A stretch of 48,652 nucleotides of DNA from an uncultured Mollicutes bacterium (GTDB taxonomy: Bacteria; Bacillota_I; Bacilli_A; Acholeplasmatales; Anaeroplasmataceae). Shown piece by piece: positions 1 to 9,050 of this stretch. The position numbers were made by a program, and so were the translations under genes. Position 1 is the first letter of the stretch; every line of letters begins with the position of its first letter. The stretch is taken from assembly GCA_900540175.1 (NCBI GenBank), contig UQFG01000013.1:1-48652 (forward strand). The letters run 5' to 3'. A model generated the notes under the pieces. It was not told the origin of the DNA and searched no databases. It worked only from the letters and a program-made list of their open reading frames with translations.

Positions 1-45
1 CGCCGCCAGCGTTAATCCTGAGCCAGGATCAAACTCTCCATTTGT
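1..45 (-). rRNA. rrs: 16S ribosomal RNA, 5' end only
   Basis: The reverse complement of the first 40 bases reads as the universal 16S start (GAGAGTTTGATCCTGGCTCA, then a Firmicute-like AACGCTGGCGGCG). Only the first ~45 nt lie in the window; the gene continues leftwards off the edge. The mature 5' end is estimated at about position 45 by analogy with Bacillus, where six bases precede GGAGAG. Confidence 0.95.
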
Positions 46-134
46 ATCCTTTTTTCTTCTTTAATTCTTCTTCGCTTCCGTCATATATAGTTTTCAAAGA
101 CTAAAATTCAAACCTCTCGTTTGAATGCCTTATC

Positions 135-163
135 ATTATACCACTAGTTTTTTTTCTTGTCAA
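135..163 (-). promoter_or_regulatory. rRNA operon promoter
   Basis: On the minus strand a perfect TTGACA (158-163) is separated by 17 bp from a perfect TATAAT (135-140), with an A/T-rich UP-like stretch upstream (164-185). It points into the 16S gene. The leader between about 128 and 46 has a small hairpin (107-127) and a TTTGAAAACT motif typical of Bacillus-type pre-16S leaders. Confidence 0.9.
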
Positions 164-184
164 TTATATTTTTTCGTTTTTTAT

Positions 185-219
185 TAAAAAAAATAAGACG
201 TCCTTTCGACGCCTTATTT
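185..219 (-). terminator. Terminator of the polysaccharide cluster
   Basis: On the minus strand a hairpin with arms AATAAGGCGTC and GACGTCTTATT is followed by a run of T residues. It overlaps the stop codon of the GH105 gene, ends the leftward cluster and separates it from the rRNA promoter. Confidence 0.85.
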
Positions 220-1392
220 CCTATCTACTTCCGTGTAAGCCAAAATCATCGGTCCGATGGCTTTTCCGTCATCTTCGACGATCGAGCGGCTCACATACAT
301 ATCGTATGTCCCGCAATAAGCATCTGTTTTAGAAGCGGAAAGACCTGCTCCGATACAAATACCACCCAAATGGTATTCACCGTTATCATCTTTTTTAAAA
401 TAAGTATTTAAGATTCCCTCAAATATCTCCTCACCCACAGAACGATAACGTTGCGGCAACGCGTTTAAACGAACCGCTTTTAAAATCGCGTACGATATCA
501 TCGCACTTCCGGATGTTTCCACATAGTTTTTTTCTTTTCCCGGTTCATCGACCACTTGCCAAAACATCTTTGTCTTCGGATCCTGATATTGCAACAACCC
601 ATCAATCGTTTGTTGGATCAACGGGCGAAGTTTAGCACGGTATTTTTCTTCTTCCATGATTTCATAGACATCGACCAAGGCCATTTCATACCATCCGCAG
701 GCTCTTAACCAAACAATTTTGGAATGACCGTTTTTCGGATCCGCCCAAATCATTCGTTCTTCTTCATCGTCGTACTGCCCGTCATAACCGTGTACCATCA
801 ATTTCCGATCGTCTTCCCATGTCAGATCAAACGTATTCTTTAACTGGTATAAAATGTCTAAGTAGCTCTGTTTATTTTCGAATTGTTTGGTGTACTGAGC
901 AAAAAAAGGTTGTATCATATAAAGACCGTCCAACCAGATTTGGTTCGGATATTTTACCTTATGCCAAAACGAACCGGCCACGCGCGGCAAGCGTCGAACT
1001 TGTTTATCCATAAAAAACTCAATGGCTTTACGATACTTCTCTTTTTTCGTTTTTTCATATAAAAGATACAAGACTTTGGCTTCATTACACGGATCCGAAT
1101 CACAACCGTCTTCCGTGTAGCGATTGTAATTATCATAATATAAAACTTTTACTTTGCCGTCTTCATCAACACATTGACCGACGAAATTTTCGATGTAATT
1201 CAGCAATTGTTCCGATTGTGTATGTTGATAAAGCGCAGCCAAGCCGACCATCATACAGCCGTCGATATACGTCCATCCGGGTTGTTTCAATCCACGTAAT
1301 ACTTCTTTATTCCATAATGGTTTTTCTAGCGTGGAATGCCGGCACAAATAGTCAATATAATTTAAAAACTGTTCTTTTTTTTCCTGATTCAT
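214..1392 (-). CDS. GH105-family unsaturated uronyl hydrolase
   Basis: A glycosidase of the YteR/GH105 fold, which removes the 4,5-unsaturated uronic acid that a lyase leaves on the non-reducing end of an oligosaccharide. The 392 residues are full length for the family. Visible marks are WLDGLYM near residue 153 with the catalytic-type Asp (about D155), a second conserved Asp in YIDG near residue 44, and GWYEMALVDV further on. No signal peptide, so it acts in the cytoplasm. I chose the ATG at 1392 because GGAGG lies five bases before it; a TTG four codons upstream sits inside that RBS. It is the last gene of the lyase cluster, behind a hairpin terminator. GH88 is related, but the WLDGLYM and GWYEMAL motifs favour GH105. 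Substrate (glucuronyl or galacturonyl) is not decidable here. Confidence 0.85.
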   Translation of the reverse strand: MNQEKKEQFLNYIDYLCRHSTLEKPLWNKEVLRGLKQPGWTYIDGCMMVGLAALYQHTQSEQLLNYIENFVGQCVDEDGKVKVLYYDNYNRYTEDGCDSDPCNEAKVLYLLYEKTKKEKYRKAIEFFMDKQVRRLPRVAGSFWHKVKYPNQIWLDGLYMIQPFFAQYTKQFENKQSYLDILYQLKNTFDLTWEDDRKLMVHGYDGQYDDEEERMIWADPKNGHSKIVWLRACGWYEMALVDVYEIMEEEKYRAKLRPLIQQTIDGLLQYQDPKTKMFWQVVDEPGKEKNYVETSGSAMISYAILKAVRLNALPQRYRSVGEEIFEGILNTYFKKDDNGEYHLGGICIGAGLSASKTDAYCGTYDMYVSRSIVEDDGKAIGPMILAYTEVDRK

Positions 1393-1402
1393 TTTCTCCT
1401 CC

Positions 1403-1437
1403 AATAAAAAAACTGCAAATGAAACAACATTTGCAGT
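1403..1437 (-). terminator. Terminator or attenuator between iclR and the GH105 gene
   Basis: A 10-bp perfect stem (1412-1421 with 1428-1437) is followed on the minus strand by seven T residues. No separate promoter is visible between it and the GH105 start codon, so GH105 expression probably depends on read-through. Confidence 0.8.
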
Positions 1438-1444
1438 AATTCAA

Positions 1445-2212
1445 TCAAAATTGGTCTTTGGAATATCCCAATGCCTTGGAAATATTCAACGCACAGGCTT
1501 TGAGTTTATCCACAATAACCGCTCGATCCATTCCCTCATAATATATATCGGAAACAGAAACGGCTGCCACGACATTGCCCGTATAATCGAAAATAGGACA
1601 ACTGAAACAAAGCATATGCGGCTCCCGTTCTCGATTATCCGTCGCATAGCCTCTGTTTCTGACTTTGATGCATTCTTTCTTCAGCGCTTCCTTAGACATA
1701 ATCGTATATTCGGTATGCCGTTTGAATTCGATCCGATCAATCGTACGATCTCTTACATCTTCCGGCAAATAAGAAAGCAGAACTTTTCCCAAGGCGGTCG
1801 AATACAAATCCGATCGGGTTCCCAGATTACAGGTAGCCAATTTGGCACCGACGCCAACGTATTTATAAATATAAACAATTTCCAATTCATCCAAAACAGC
1901 CACAAACGCATTGCGGTGCAATTCATCAGCCAGCGGAATCAAATACTGTTCGTAAACGTCTGTCACATTCAAATTGGACACATAAAGCATCCCGAGTGAA
2001 AAAATTTCACTGCCTAAAACGTACTTTTTATCGTTTGCTTTGCTGATTGCCGCCAGTTTCAATCCCAATAAAGTCTGCACAATATCAAAGGCGCTGCTTT
2101 TCGGAATTTGAAGCGATTGCGTAATTTCTTTTAATGTTAAGCCACTCGGATGACTTCCAAGTAAAGCAAGGGCCTCGTAAGCTCTACCGATCGTTCTGTT
2201 CAATTTCTTCAC
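1445..2212 (-). CDS. IclR-family transcriptional regulator
   Basis: A 255-residue one-domain-plus-effector regulator. The N-terminal winged helix-turn-helix (about residues 5-60, with LTLKEITQSLQIPKSSAFDI) and the C-terminal IclR ligand domain (about 75-250) are both complete. In many bacteria IclR members (KdgR type) sense keto-deoxy uronate intermediates and repress pectin, alginate or glycosaminoglycan genes. Its place inside a uronate-lyase cluster makes that the likely role here; this is inference from context. It has its own near-consensus promoter. The frame opens at GTG 2212, but an AGGGGG ribosome site eight bases before a TTG at 2203 makes that codon the better start. Confidence 0.9.
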   Translation of the reverse strand: MKKLNRTIGRAYEALALLGSHPSGLTLKEITQSLQIPKSSAFDIVQTLLGLKLAAISKANDKKYVLGSEIFSLGMLYVSNLNVTDVYEQYLIPLADELHRNAFVAVLDELEIVYIYKYVGVGAKLATCNLGTRSDLYSTALGKVLLSYLPEDVRDRTIDRIEFKRHTEYTIMSKEALKKECIKVRNRGYATDNREREPHMLCFSCPIFDYTGNVVAAVSVSDIYYEGMDRAVIVDKLKACALNISKALGYSKDQF

Positions 2213-2265
2213 CCCCTACCAAAATTTGCGTTTAAAAACTGTAATTTCAGCTTTCTTTATAACGT

Positions 2266-2295
2266 ATTATACAATTTTTTTCCAAATTATGTCAA
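2266..2295 (-). promoter_or_regulatory. Promoter of the iclR gene
   Basis: Minus strand TTGACA (2290-2295) and TATAAT (2266-2271) with an 18-bp spacer. The -35 box overlaps the TGA stop of the upstream lyase gene, so the regulator can be made independently of the operon. Confidence 0.75.
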
Positions 2296-3467
2296 CTGTT
2301 CTCTTCCAAAAGCGTCAAACAAAGTCCATATAAAATATCATCAATCAAGCCATTTTTAACATTATTTTCAAATACAATCGGTTGATGTAAATAAACTTTG
2401 GAAAAATGGATTAACGGCAATAACGTAGCCGAATCGAAAACGGTGATCTGCGGATAATTCCAATTTTGATTTTCTATTAAATGTTGTTTTAAATAAGTAA
2501 CTCCCAACGGAATATAAGATTTGATTTTTTTGTAATACCAAGATAAATCGATCAGATCGATTTGATACTGATTGGCAAGAATCGCAAAATCGGTAAAAGC
2601 CTTCAATCCCATCAACGAATAACTTTTCGATTTTGTTCGTTTGAGTTCCTGCGGTAAAGAGCCGTCATCGGCAAATTGATGCAGCAGATGATATTCGATC
2701 ATATGATAAACATACGAAAGCACATCTTCTTTACAATCAATAAAATAAGCAACGGTAAGACACCCCAAAACATACATACTGCCGTGATTGTTGGTCGCGT
2801 ATCGCTCTTGCAAAGCGATCGGACTTTGATTCATCCAACGATAAAAATCGACATGCCAATGTTTTAACTGTTGATAGAAATCCTCTTCCAAATATCCCAA
2901 TATTTGCAACTGCTTTAGTAAAAAGAGGGCATACGTCATATTGCCGGTATAATCAATCATACCGATGCCCCGACCGGTATTGACTCCTTTAATCATTTGG
3001 GCATGATCCATATTGGGATTCATCCTGCTTTTCGGATCGATGAAAAAGACTTCACAGTGTTTTTTTAGGCAATCGTAATACCGCGTATCGTCTGTTAAAT
3101 AGTAAAGAATCCCAAGCGTATAAACCAAATAAGATAAACTGCGCAATTTATCCTTGTCATACTCTTCTCCTTCGGGATTGGCCATTCCGTCTTTGGAAAT
3201 ATACGGAAGTCCCGAAGGAGTTTTCGGATTGGGCCAGTAGTAGGTGGCAAGCGATACATAATCGTGTGCATCGATTTCTTCCGGTAAAACAACCTTTTTA
3301 TCGACGACGCTTTGCAGCGGTTGATTGAATAAATACGCTAAGCTTCCTTCTAAATCTGCGATCCGTTGACGACTGATTTTCTTTTTAATCTGTTGTAATT
3401 CATCAGCCGTAAACAAAATGTAGTGATTGACCGGATCAAAACGGATGCATTCTTTAAAGTAATCCAT
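2292..3467 (-). CDS. PL38/alginate-lyase-like polysaccharide lyase
   Basis: A 391-residue (alpha/alpha)-toroid enzyme of the alginate-lyase superfamily (Pfam Alginate_lyase, PF05426). Characteristic blocks are HDYVSLATYYWPNP (69-82) followed by GLPYISKDGMANPE (86-99), NPNMDHAQ (150-157) with GVNTGRGIGMID (161-172), and NNHGSMY (226-232), where the Asn/His pair fits the catalytic site of such lyases. Family members cut alginate or polyglucuronate by beta-elimination. No signal peptide is present, so it would act on imported oligosaccharides. The ATG overlaps the last base of the SDR gene stop, showing tight coupling. Family assignment is firm; the substrate is not. Confidence 0.8.
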   Translation of the reverse strand: MDYFKECIRFDPVNHYILFTADELQQIKKKISRQRIADLEGSLAYLFNQPLQSVVDKKVVLPEEIDAHDYVSLATYYWPNPKTPSGLPYISKDGMANPEGEEYDKDKLRSLSYLVYTLGILYYLTDDTRYYDCLKKHCEVFFIDPKSRMNPNMDHAQMIKGVNTGRGIGMIDYTGNMTYALFLLKQLQILGYLEEDFYQQLKHWHVDFYRWMNQSPIALQERYATNNHGSMYVLGCLTVAYFIDCKEDVLSYVYHMIEYHLLHQFADDGSLPQELKRTKSKSYSLMGLKAFTDFAILANQYQIDLIDLSWYYKKIKSYIPLGVTYLKQHLIENQNWNYPQITVFDSATLLPLIHFSKVYLHQPIVFENNVKNGLIDDILYGLCLTLLEENS

Positions 3468-4216
3468 TACAGCAGATCCTGACCGCCATTGATCTGAACG
3501 ACTTCACCGGTAATGAAAGAGGCTTGGTCGCTGACTAAAAATTCAATGACACGGGCTACTTCTTCCGGTTGACCGAAACGTTTCAATAAAATATTGTTCT
3601 TCCAAGATTCGAACAGTTGCGGATTGGATGCTTTGGTCGCTTGATGAAACGGCGTATCGATCGTTCCCGGAGCGACTGCATTAACCCGAATACCGTATTC
3701 AGCCAAATCTTTGGCAAGCGCTCTGGTTAAAGTAACGATCGCTCCTTTGGCCGTTCCGTAGACACCGGCACCCGGACCCCCGGCATTCCAACCGGCATTG
3801 GACGAGAAGTTGATAATCGATGCGGCCTCGGATTTCTTTAAATATTTAATCGCCGTTCTGGTTACATAGAAAACACTGTCTAAATTGAGTCCCATGACTT
3901 TCCGGTAAAATGACGTCGGCATATCATCAAAACGACAACGGCCGCCTAACCCCCCGGCATTGTTGACCAATACGTCGATATGGCCGTATTTTTCGCCGAT
4001 TGCCGTCACGTTTTTCGTCACTTCTTCTTCATTGGTCACGTCAAAATGATAATATTCGGCTTCGATATTTTCATCTTTTAATTGTTTTAAGGCTACTTGT
4101 GCGGCATCATCTTCAATGCCGTTTAATACAACCAAATAACCTGCCTTTCCCAATGTTTTGGCGGTTGCAAGTCCGATTCCGCCGGTTGCTCCTGTAATTA
4201 ATGCAATCTTTTTCAT
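3467..4216 (-). CDS. SDR oxidoreductase, KduD/DEH-reductase-like
   Basis: A classical short-chain dehydrogenase of 249 residues: cofactor loop GATGGIG (9-15), NNAG (85-88), Asn at 111, Ser near 139 and the catalytic YGTAK (Y153, K157), ending in TGEVVQINGG. Next to a KdgF-like cupin and lyases, the expected reaction is reduction of a keto-deoxy uronate (DEH or 2,5-diketo-gluconate type) to 2-keto-3-deoxygluconate. That role is inferred from context; sequence alone would also fit a FabG-like or sugar dehydrogenase. It sits two bases after the cupin gene, with an AAGGAGAACTAAG ribosome site inside the cupin end. Confidence 0.85.
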   Translation of the reverse strand: MKKIALITGATGGIGLATAKTLGKAGYLVVLNGIEDDAAQVALKQLKDENIEAEYYHFDVTNEEEVTKNVTAIGEKYGHIDVLVNNAGGLGGRCRFDDMPTSFYRKVMGLNLDSVFYVTRTAIKYLKKSEAASIINFSSNAGWNAGGPGAGVYGTAKGAIVTLTRALAKDLAEYGIRVNAVAPGTIDTPFHQATKASNPQLFESWKNNILLKRFGQPEEVARVIEFLVSDQASFITGEVVQINGGQDLL

Positions 4217-4217
4217 C

Positions 4218-4562
4218 TTAGTTCTCCTTTTTTTCCAAAAAATCTTCTCTACATGGTGTAAAAATATCCAGCAGTTTTCCTGCTTTCAAACAAACAGCCC
4301 CATGTAAAATATTCGGCTCTTTGTACATAGAATCTCCGGCACGCATGATCTTTTTTTCGCCACCGATGGTAAATTCGAATTCACCGCTGATGATATACGT
4401 ACATTGTTCGTGCGGGTGGGAATGCATCGCCCCGATCGATCCTTTTTCAAAGGTGACTTCGCAAACCATTAAATTATCGTTATACGATAAAACTTTGCGA
4501 TGAACTCCTTCTCCGACTTCTTTTGCTTTGATTTCTTCGTTTACGAAAAAATGCTGAATCAT
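4218..4562 (-). CDS. kdgF: KdgF-like cupin (unsaturated uronate ring opening)
   Basis: A small single-domain cupin of 114 residues. The metal-binding pattern HSHPHEQ (H47, H49, Q53) and H87 matches cupin motifs 1 and 2, and the C-terminal DIFTPCREDF carries the Asp and Arg that KdgF proteins use beside the metal. KdgF speeds conversion of 4,5-unsaturated galacturonate, guluronate or glucuronate monomers to the linear keto form. The neighbours (lyases, GH105 and SDR) supply and use exactly those compounds. No signal peptide. I am confident of the fold and reasonably confident of the KdgF role. Confidence 0.82.
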   Translation of the reverse strand: MIQHFFVNEEIKAKEVGEGVHRKVLSYNDNLMVCEVTFEKGSIGAMHSHPHEQCTYIISGEFEFTIGGEKKIMRAGDSMYKEPNILHGAVCLKAGKLLDIFTPCREDFLEKKEN

Positions 4563-4563
4563 C

Positions 4564-6462
4564 TTACTTTTCCTTTACTTCCATAGTCAAATGAAAGACT
4601 ACGTTCGTTCCTTTCTCTCGTATTAAAATCGTTGTTCTTGTTTGATTAACCGGATTATCCAATGTTTTCAGTAAATAAACTTCTTTTCCTTTTTGATCGA
4701 CGGTAATTGTCCAATCTTTCTCGTTCAAATGGCCGTTTAAAACCAAGACATCGGCATCGGAAACGATTCTTTTCGTTTCCTGGACATGTTGATACCCGCA
4801 ATCTTGAAAGCCCAAGGAAGCGTCTTCCAATTGTAGGGATGTTTGATCTACCGTAAGGTTTGATTCTAAATGGAACACATAATCGAACACGGCCGACTCT
4901 TTTGCATAAACCGAATACAGATCGACAAACCCGTTTTCCAGTAAAGCAATATCCCGTTTTTCATCGACACCCGGATAAACTTCTTTGGCCTCGCAAATCA
5001 AATGATCTTCCGAATAAAAAATCGTATTGCCCGGACGACTGGACGGAACATCTTCCCCGTTTCTTACAACCGTATTGTGCGCAAGCGTCCGTCGGTGCCA
5101 TTCATTGCACAAGCGCGCCCGATATCCGGCATTGGAAACATCTCTGCTGATCAAATCATTTTGATGAATGACTTCGATATTGATGATATCCGGATGGGCA
5201 TGACTCGGACCGTTCAAACCGTATTTCACAAAAACATTCATCGCTTGATTGCGCAACATGGCAAAACTGGATTTCGGAAAGTTCTGTGTTTTTTGCACAA
5301 CAACCGCATAATCGCTCAAATCCATATCCGGATGGAATAACAATCGTTCGTAGGCGATTTCATTGTCGATATAAAACGGCTTGGAAAGCGGAAGCGGTGT
5401 ACGTGGCAACGGATTGTTTTCGATGTTTTTCAAAATCATCGTAACCAAACTGTCTTCACCGAAAATCTTCGATGCCGTATGATAAATATAACTGTACGTC
5501 TTTAAATTAATCGATGGCCAACCATCGTTGGGATTCGGCAGGAATTGATTGCTGAACGCATAATGGTAGGCACTGATAAACATCTGTTCAATCGTTTTTT
5601 CACAGTCTCCGAAATCGTAGTCGTAAATTTTGCTGAACAATAAAAGCGCACTGATTCCTTCCAACGTGAAGAAATTGTAATGAATGGAGCCCTCATACCA
5701 GAAATAATCGCTCGTGACCCCTTCTTGAATTTGTTTTCGGATATTATACGGTCCTTCAAACACAAAATCGATGATTTCTTTTTTATGAAAGAAAAAGCCG
5801 ATCAAGCCAAGTGCCGAATTATTCCAACAACGAATGTTGTGGATCATATCCACTTGCGGCTTCAACAACAAATACATTTCTTTAAACAGGTGCTCGTATA
5901 TAAAATCCAAATAGTCCTGATCCAATTCGTCTTTGACGATTTCCAAAGCCTGAATCATGCGGATACAAATAATGGACTCGTTAAGACCTTGCGGTAATAT
6001 CCGCCCGCAACCCCATGTCATTTCTTCATAGGAGGAATAAACGTTGCGTTCTTTGTTGTGAATTTCGAATTTCGTATAATTTTCAGCATAAAATCCGATG
6101 ATATTTTTTACGATGTCCAGATATTTTTTATCTTTGGTGTACTGATACACGCTGGCGGCCTTCCAAGCGGTCAAAACCGCTTCATTCCGGTAATAATAAA
6201 TCCATACCCCGTCGTAAATCGGATTGGTAAATTTTTTACCGCAAACTTCGCATTGATGGACATGCGGTTGATGAATATCGAAAATCAACCTTCCGCCGTC
6301 GTCATCGCAAAAATAATAGTGTCCCCATTCGCTTCTTAAAGCGGGATCATCATGAAAATCACGATAAAACGTATCGACTTGCTGTTTGATTTGCTCATAC
6401 GCTTTCCGATATTGTTCGTTTTTTTCGATAGACTCTTTAAAATGTTCATTCAAATAATTCAT
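4564..6462 (-). CDS. Heparinase II/III-family polysaccharide lyase (PL15-like)
   Basis: A 632-residue lyase with an (alpha/alpha)-toroid N-terminal part and a C-terminal beta-sandwich heparinase II/III domain (PF07940). Visible marks: a CxxC pair (C71, C74) after a short N-terminal region, RCWNNSALG near 211-219, WYEGSIHYNF with Y256 and H261, then GPSHAHPDIINIEV (H421, H423, D425), a D441/Y447 pair and AHNTVV (H462). The CxxC N-terminus and layout resemble exolytic PL15 enzymes such as oligoalginate and glycosaminoglycan exolyases. No signal peptide, so it probably shortens oligosaccharides in the cytoplasm. Its gene lies one base after the upstream cupin frame end and overlaps the next lyase by four bases. 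Confidence 0.82.
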   Translation of the reverse strand: MNYLNEHFKESIEKNEQYRKAYEQIKQQVDTFYRDFHDDPALRSEWGHYYFCDDDGGRLIFDIHQPHVHQCEVCGKKFTNPIYDGVWIYYYRNEAVLTAWKAASVYQYTKDKKYLDIVKNIIGFYAENYTKFEIHNKERNVYSSYEEMTWGCGRILPQGLNESIICIRMIQALEIVKDELDQDYLDFIYEHLFKEMYLLLKPQVDMIHNIRCWNNSALGLIGFFFHKKEIIDFVFEGPYNIRKQIQEGVTSDYFWYEGSIHYNFFTLEGISALLLFSKIYDYDFGDCEKTIEQMFISAYHYAFSNQFLPNPNDGWPSINLKTYSYIYHTASKIFGEDSLVTMILKNIENNPLPRTPLPLSKPFYIDNEIAYERLLFHPDMDLSDYAVVVQKTQNFPKSSFAMLRNQAMNVFVKYGLNGPSHAHPDIINIEVIHQNDLISRDVSNAGYRARLCNEWHRRTLAHNTVVRNGEDVPSSRPGNTIFYSEDHLICEAKEVYPGVDEKRDIALLENGFVDLYSVYAKESAVFDYVFHLESNLTVDQTSLQLEDASLGFQDCGYQHVQETKRIVSDADVLVLNGHLNEKDWTITVDQKGKEVYLLKTLDNPVNQTRTTILIREKGTNVVFHLTMEVKEK

Positions 6463-8507
6463 TTTTTTACCTCAATTACCAAAGATTTTCGATGTTTGCT
6501 GTCATAAAGCACTTGATTTTGATATTGAACGACCGTTCCGTTAAAAATCCCCAATTTCACTTGATCGGCCGTTTCTTCTACATAAAGGCAATCGCCGTCA
6601 AACGTATATCCCAATGCCGGTTTAAGCAGCAAATACGTCTTTGAATCCAAATATAGAACACCACCAGAAAAAGAAATCGGTTTTTCTTTTTCAAGACAAA
6701 GCGTATGAATCAACTGCTGTTTGATGGTCGGTTTGGTATCAACACAAAGGGTATGCAGAACCGTTCGACAGAAATTGTCCGGTTCCTGGGTCGTCATCAC
6801 GCTTTTTACTTCCTGCGAAAATTGCCTTACCGTCACTTCATCTTCACTGAAACACCGATAGTACAGTTTTTCGTTGAGCAGGCGATAGACGTAGCCGTCG
6901 CTTGTTTGTTCGGCAAAACAGTCGCTGTTAAAAACAGATGTATAAGAATGCGTTTTTTCGGATTCGAACGTATCAATTAAAATAAAATAGTTCAGTTCAT
7001 CCGTAAAAACGATTCGGCTGACTTCTTTCATCTTCAAATCAACCGGATAAATCAAGTGATTTTCCCCTTTGAAAAAGGTATATCGCTGATCCGTATAAAA
7101 ATAATTGATTTCACCGTAATACGACGCAACCGGATCAAACGACGGATTTTCCGCCAGTCGTGTTTTGGCGCTTTCCATATAAACATCGTTGCAATTCATA
7201 CAGTCGCTCAACTTTCCGTCTACCAAAAGGACATTGTGATGTTGCGGCAAAATATTCCGATTGTATCCGTCGTCGATATAAAAATAAGCATGTTCTTTAT
7301 TTAAAATAAAGGATAAATTATCGGGATGATGGTGCGACAGCGATAAAACTTGATACCCTTGATCCTTAAAGAAACGCCATCCGTTTTTCCATTGCTTCAA
7401 ACCGCCCGGTCGGCCGCATTTAAAGGAAAAAACCGTCGCATCCGCTTGATATCCACTCCTTAATGAAATCAAGCCCAGATCTTCAAAATAGAAGACTTTC
7501 GGTAGTTCGTTCAATTCCTTTTCTTCTACGGTCGGATCGTACCACAGCAGTTCAAAACACGCTTCCGGTAAAATACCCGGTTTAACGGAAGATTGATACT
7601 GTTCTTCGTATAAAAATTCCGTACTGACTTTGTTGGCAAGCGTCTGCGCGTATCCGTTGCGGTACTCTTTGGCAATTTTGTAATAGACAGCCGCCGAATG
7701 CCCGCTGTAGCGATCGTGACAATCTCCGAAATTGAGTTGCCGTTTCAAATCGGCAGAAGCCTGGCTGATTCGGTAATAAAACGTGTTTTTCAAATACGGA
7801 CAAGTTTTAAAATAATCCAAATTTTCCCGATCTTTTAGCAAATCGGCATACACAAACAGCCACATACCGCCGTACCGCCAATAGACAACCCCTTCGTAAT
7901 TGGATCCGTCTTCGGCAAGAAGCGAATAGACCAGATCAAAATTTTCTTTTGCCAGTTGGATATAACAAGAAGCCTCCGGATAAGAATCCAACAAAGCATA
8001 ACCGCAACAAGCCAGTCCGGTCATATTGATCCAGTTGTGATTTTGATAATACGCCGTTGACCAACCTTTCCCGGTTGTTTTGAGTTTGTAGTCGTACATG
8101 ATTTTCGACTGCAGACAGAGTTTATCGTAAATCATGACCTTATCTTCTTGCGGTAAATAGTTTTTCAGCCAGTTATACGCCAAAGAAAGACCGAATAAAA
8201 TCCAAGATGCACTTAAATCGACATTGACCAAATGGGCATATCCCCAAACTTCATACGAACAAACCGTCCGAATGAATCGCATGGCTTCCTCGTAGTACTT
8301 TTTTTCTTCTGTAAGAAGATAGAATAACGATAAATTGATCATCGCGATTCCCATATACGTCGTACTTCCGGCCGGATGTTGGTTGGAAAGCGGCATATTG
8401 AAGTAACGATCGCATTGATCGGCCAAACGATAAAATTGTTGTTTTTTCGTAGTTGCGATTTCTTTTTTTAATTGTTCTAAATCTGGAATCAATAGATAGT
8501 TACTCAT
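6459..8507 (-). CDS. Heparinase II/III-family lyase, second paralogue
   Basis: A 682-residue protein with the same two-part fold but little similarity to its neighbour. Blocks seen are QNHNWINMTG (155-164), EDGSNYEGVVYWRYGG (199-214), a second-domain SLSHHHPDNLSF (389-400) with a following D412/D413 and Y415, and HHNVLLVDG (423-431). This set is typical of heparinase II-like PL12/PL15/PL21 enzymes, where Asn/His/Tyr near HNW and the Tyr of YW act in elimination. No signal peptide. It overlaps the membrane-protein gene before it by eight bases and the PL15-like gene after it by four. Two different heparinase folds plus a PL38 enzyme suggest a polymer with several linkage types. Confidence 0.82.
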   Translation of the reverse strand: MSNYLLIPDLEQLKKEIATTKKQQFYRLADQCDRYFNMPLSNQHPAGSTTYMGIAMINLSLFYLLTEEKKYYEEAMRFIRTVCSYEVWGYAHLVNVDLSASWILFGLSLAYNWLKNYLPQEDKVMIYDKLCLQSKIMYDYKLKTTGKGWSTAYYQNHNWINMTGLACCGYALLDSYPEASCYIQLAKENFDLVYSLLAEDGSNYEGVVYWRYGGMWLFVYADLLKDRENLDYFKTCPYLKNTFYYRISQASADLKRQLNFGDCHDRYSGHSAAVYYKIAKEYRNGYAQTLANKVSTEFLYEEQYQSSVKPGILPEACFELLWYDPTVEEKELNELPKVFYFEDLGLISLRSGYQADATVFSFKCGRPGGLKQWKNGWRFFKDQGYQVLSLSHHHPDNLSFILNKEHAYFYIDDGYNRNILPQHHNVLLVDGKLSDCMNCNDVYMESAKTRLAENPSFDPVASYYGEINYFYTDQRYTFFKGENHLIYPVDLKMKEVSRIVFTDELNYFILIDTFESEKTHSYTSVFNSDCFAEQTSDGYVYRLLNEKLYYRCFSEDEVTVRQFSQEVKSVMTTQEPDNFCRTVLHTLCVDTKPTIKQQLIHTLCLEKEKPISFSGGVLYLDSKTYLLLKPALGYTFDGDCLYVEETADQVKLGIFNGTVVQYQNQVLYDSKHRKSLVIEVKK

Positions 8508-9033
8508 GATTTTTTCCTTTCTTTTTATCGATGAGCCGAAGAACTAAGTTTTTGCAAGATTCATACAACTGATAATAGATGATAAAGAAACTGGCATAAA
8601 GAATCGGTTCTCCTTTAACCGGAATCGTACTGGCCGTTTGATTGGTAATGGCAAGGATCGTCGTATTGATCAATTCATATGTGGCAACAACCAAAACGGT
8701 AATGATCATGCATTTGAAAATCTCCGCTAAATTCAAAAACACATTTTGAAAGATCGTTCGTTCATAATATTTTTTATTGACAATCTTCCCATTGCGTTTA
8801 ATATCGAACATACCGTATACAATAGGGTTGAAAATAAAAATATGGGCAACTCCGGTAACTACTCCGAGTACAAAAATCAAATCCAAAGGATCTTCTTTCA
8901 TACCCAAGTTCGTCCCCCAGGCAATGAAGAAATAGACTGCACCGGAAAGCCACCATCGGAAAAATCCAACCTTAACCCCATCCGGAATACGTTGATACCA
9001 TCTTTTTTTGGTTACCAGATTTTGTTCTTCCAT
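8500..9033 (-). CDS. Unknown integral membrane protein
   Basis: A 177-residue protein I do not recognise. About four membrane segments are visible (roughly residues 28-48, 55-80, 100-125 and 140-162), with a basic N-terminus and a lysine-rich tail. The ATG at 9033 follows GGAGGTG by six bases, so an ATG five codons upstream is inside the ribosome site and unlikely. It lies between the ATPase/membrane genes and the lyases with overlaps on the lyase side. Co-transcription points to a part in uptake of the same polymer, but no function can be assigned. Confidence 0.75.
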   Translation of the reverse strand: MEEQNLVTKKRWYQRIPDGVKVGFFRWWLSGAVYFFIAWGTNLGMKEDPLDLIFVLGVVTGVAHIFIFNPIVYGMFDIKRNGKIVNKKYYERTIFQNVFLNLAEIFKCMIITVLVVATYELINTTILAITNQTASTIPVKGEPILYASFFIIYYQLYESCKNLVLRLIDKKKGKNHE

Positions 9034-9050
9034 GAGTTGCACCTCCATTA

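Noticed and set aside
1412..1437. A KdgR-box-like half site (AATGAAACA) near the end of iclR
   Set aside because: Only one half matches; the sequence is fully explained by the terminator stem and loop.
1451..1999. A 182-codon plus-strand frame opposite iclR
   Set aside because: It is antisense to a clear IclR gene, has no ribosome site and no recognisable domain.
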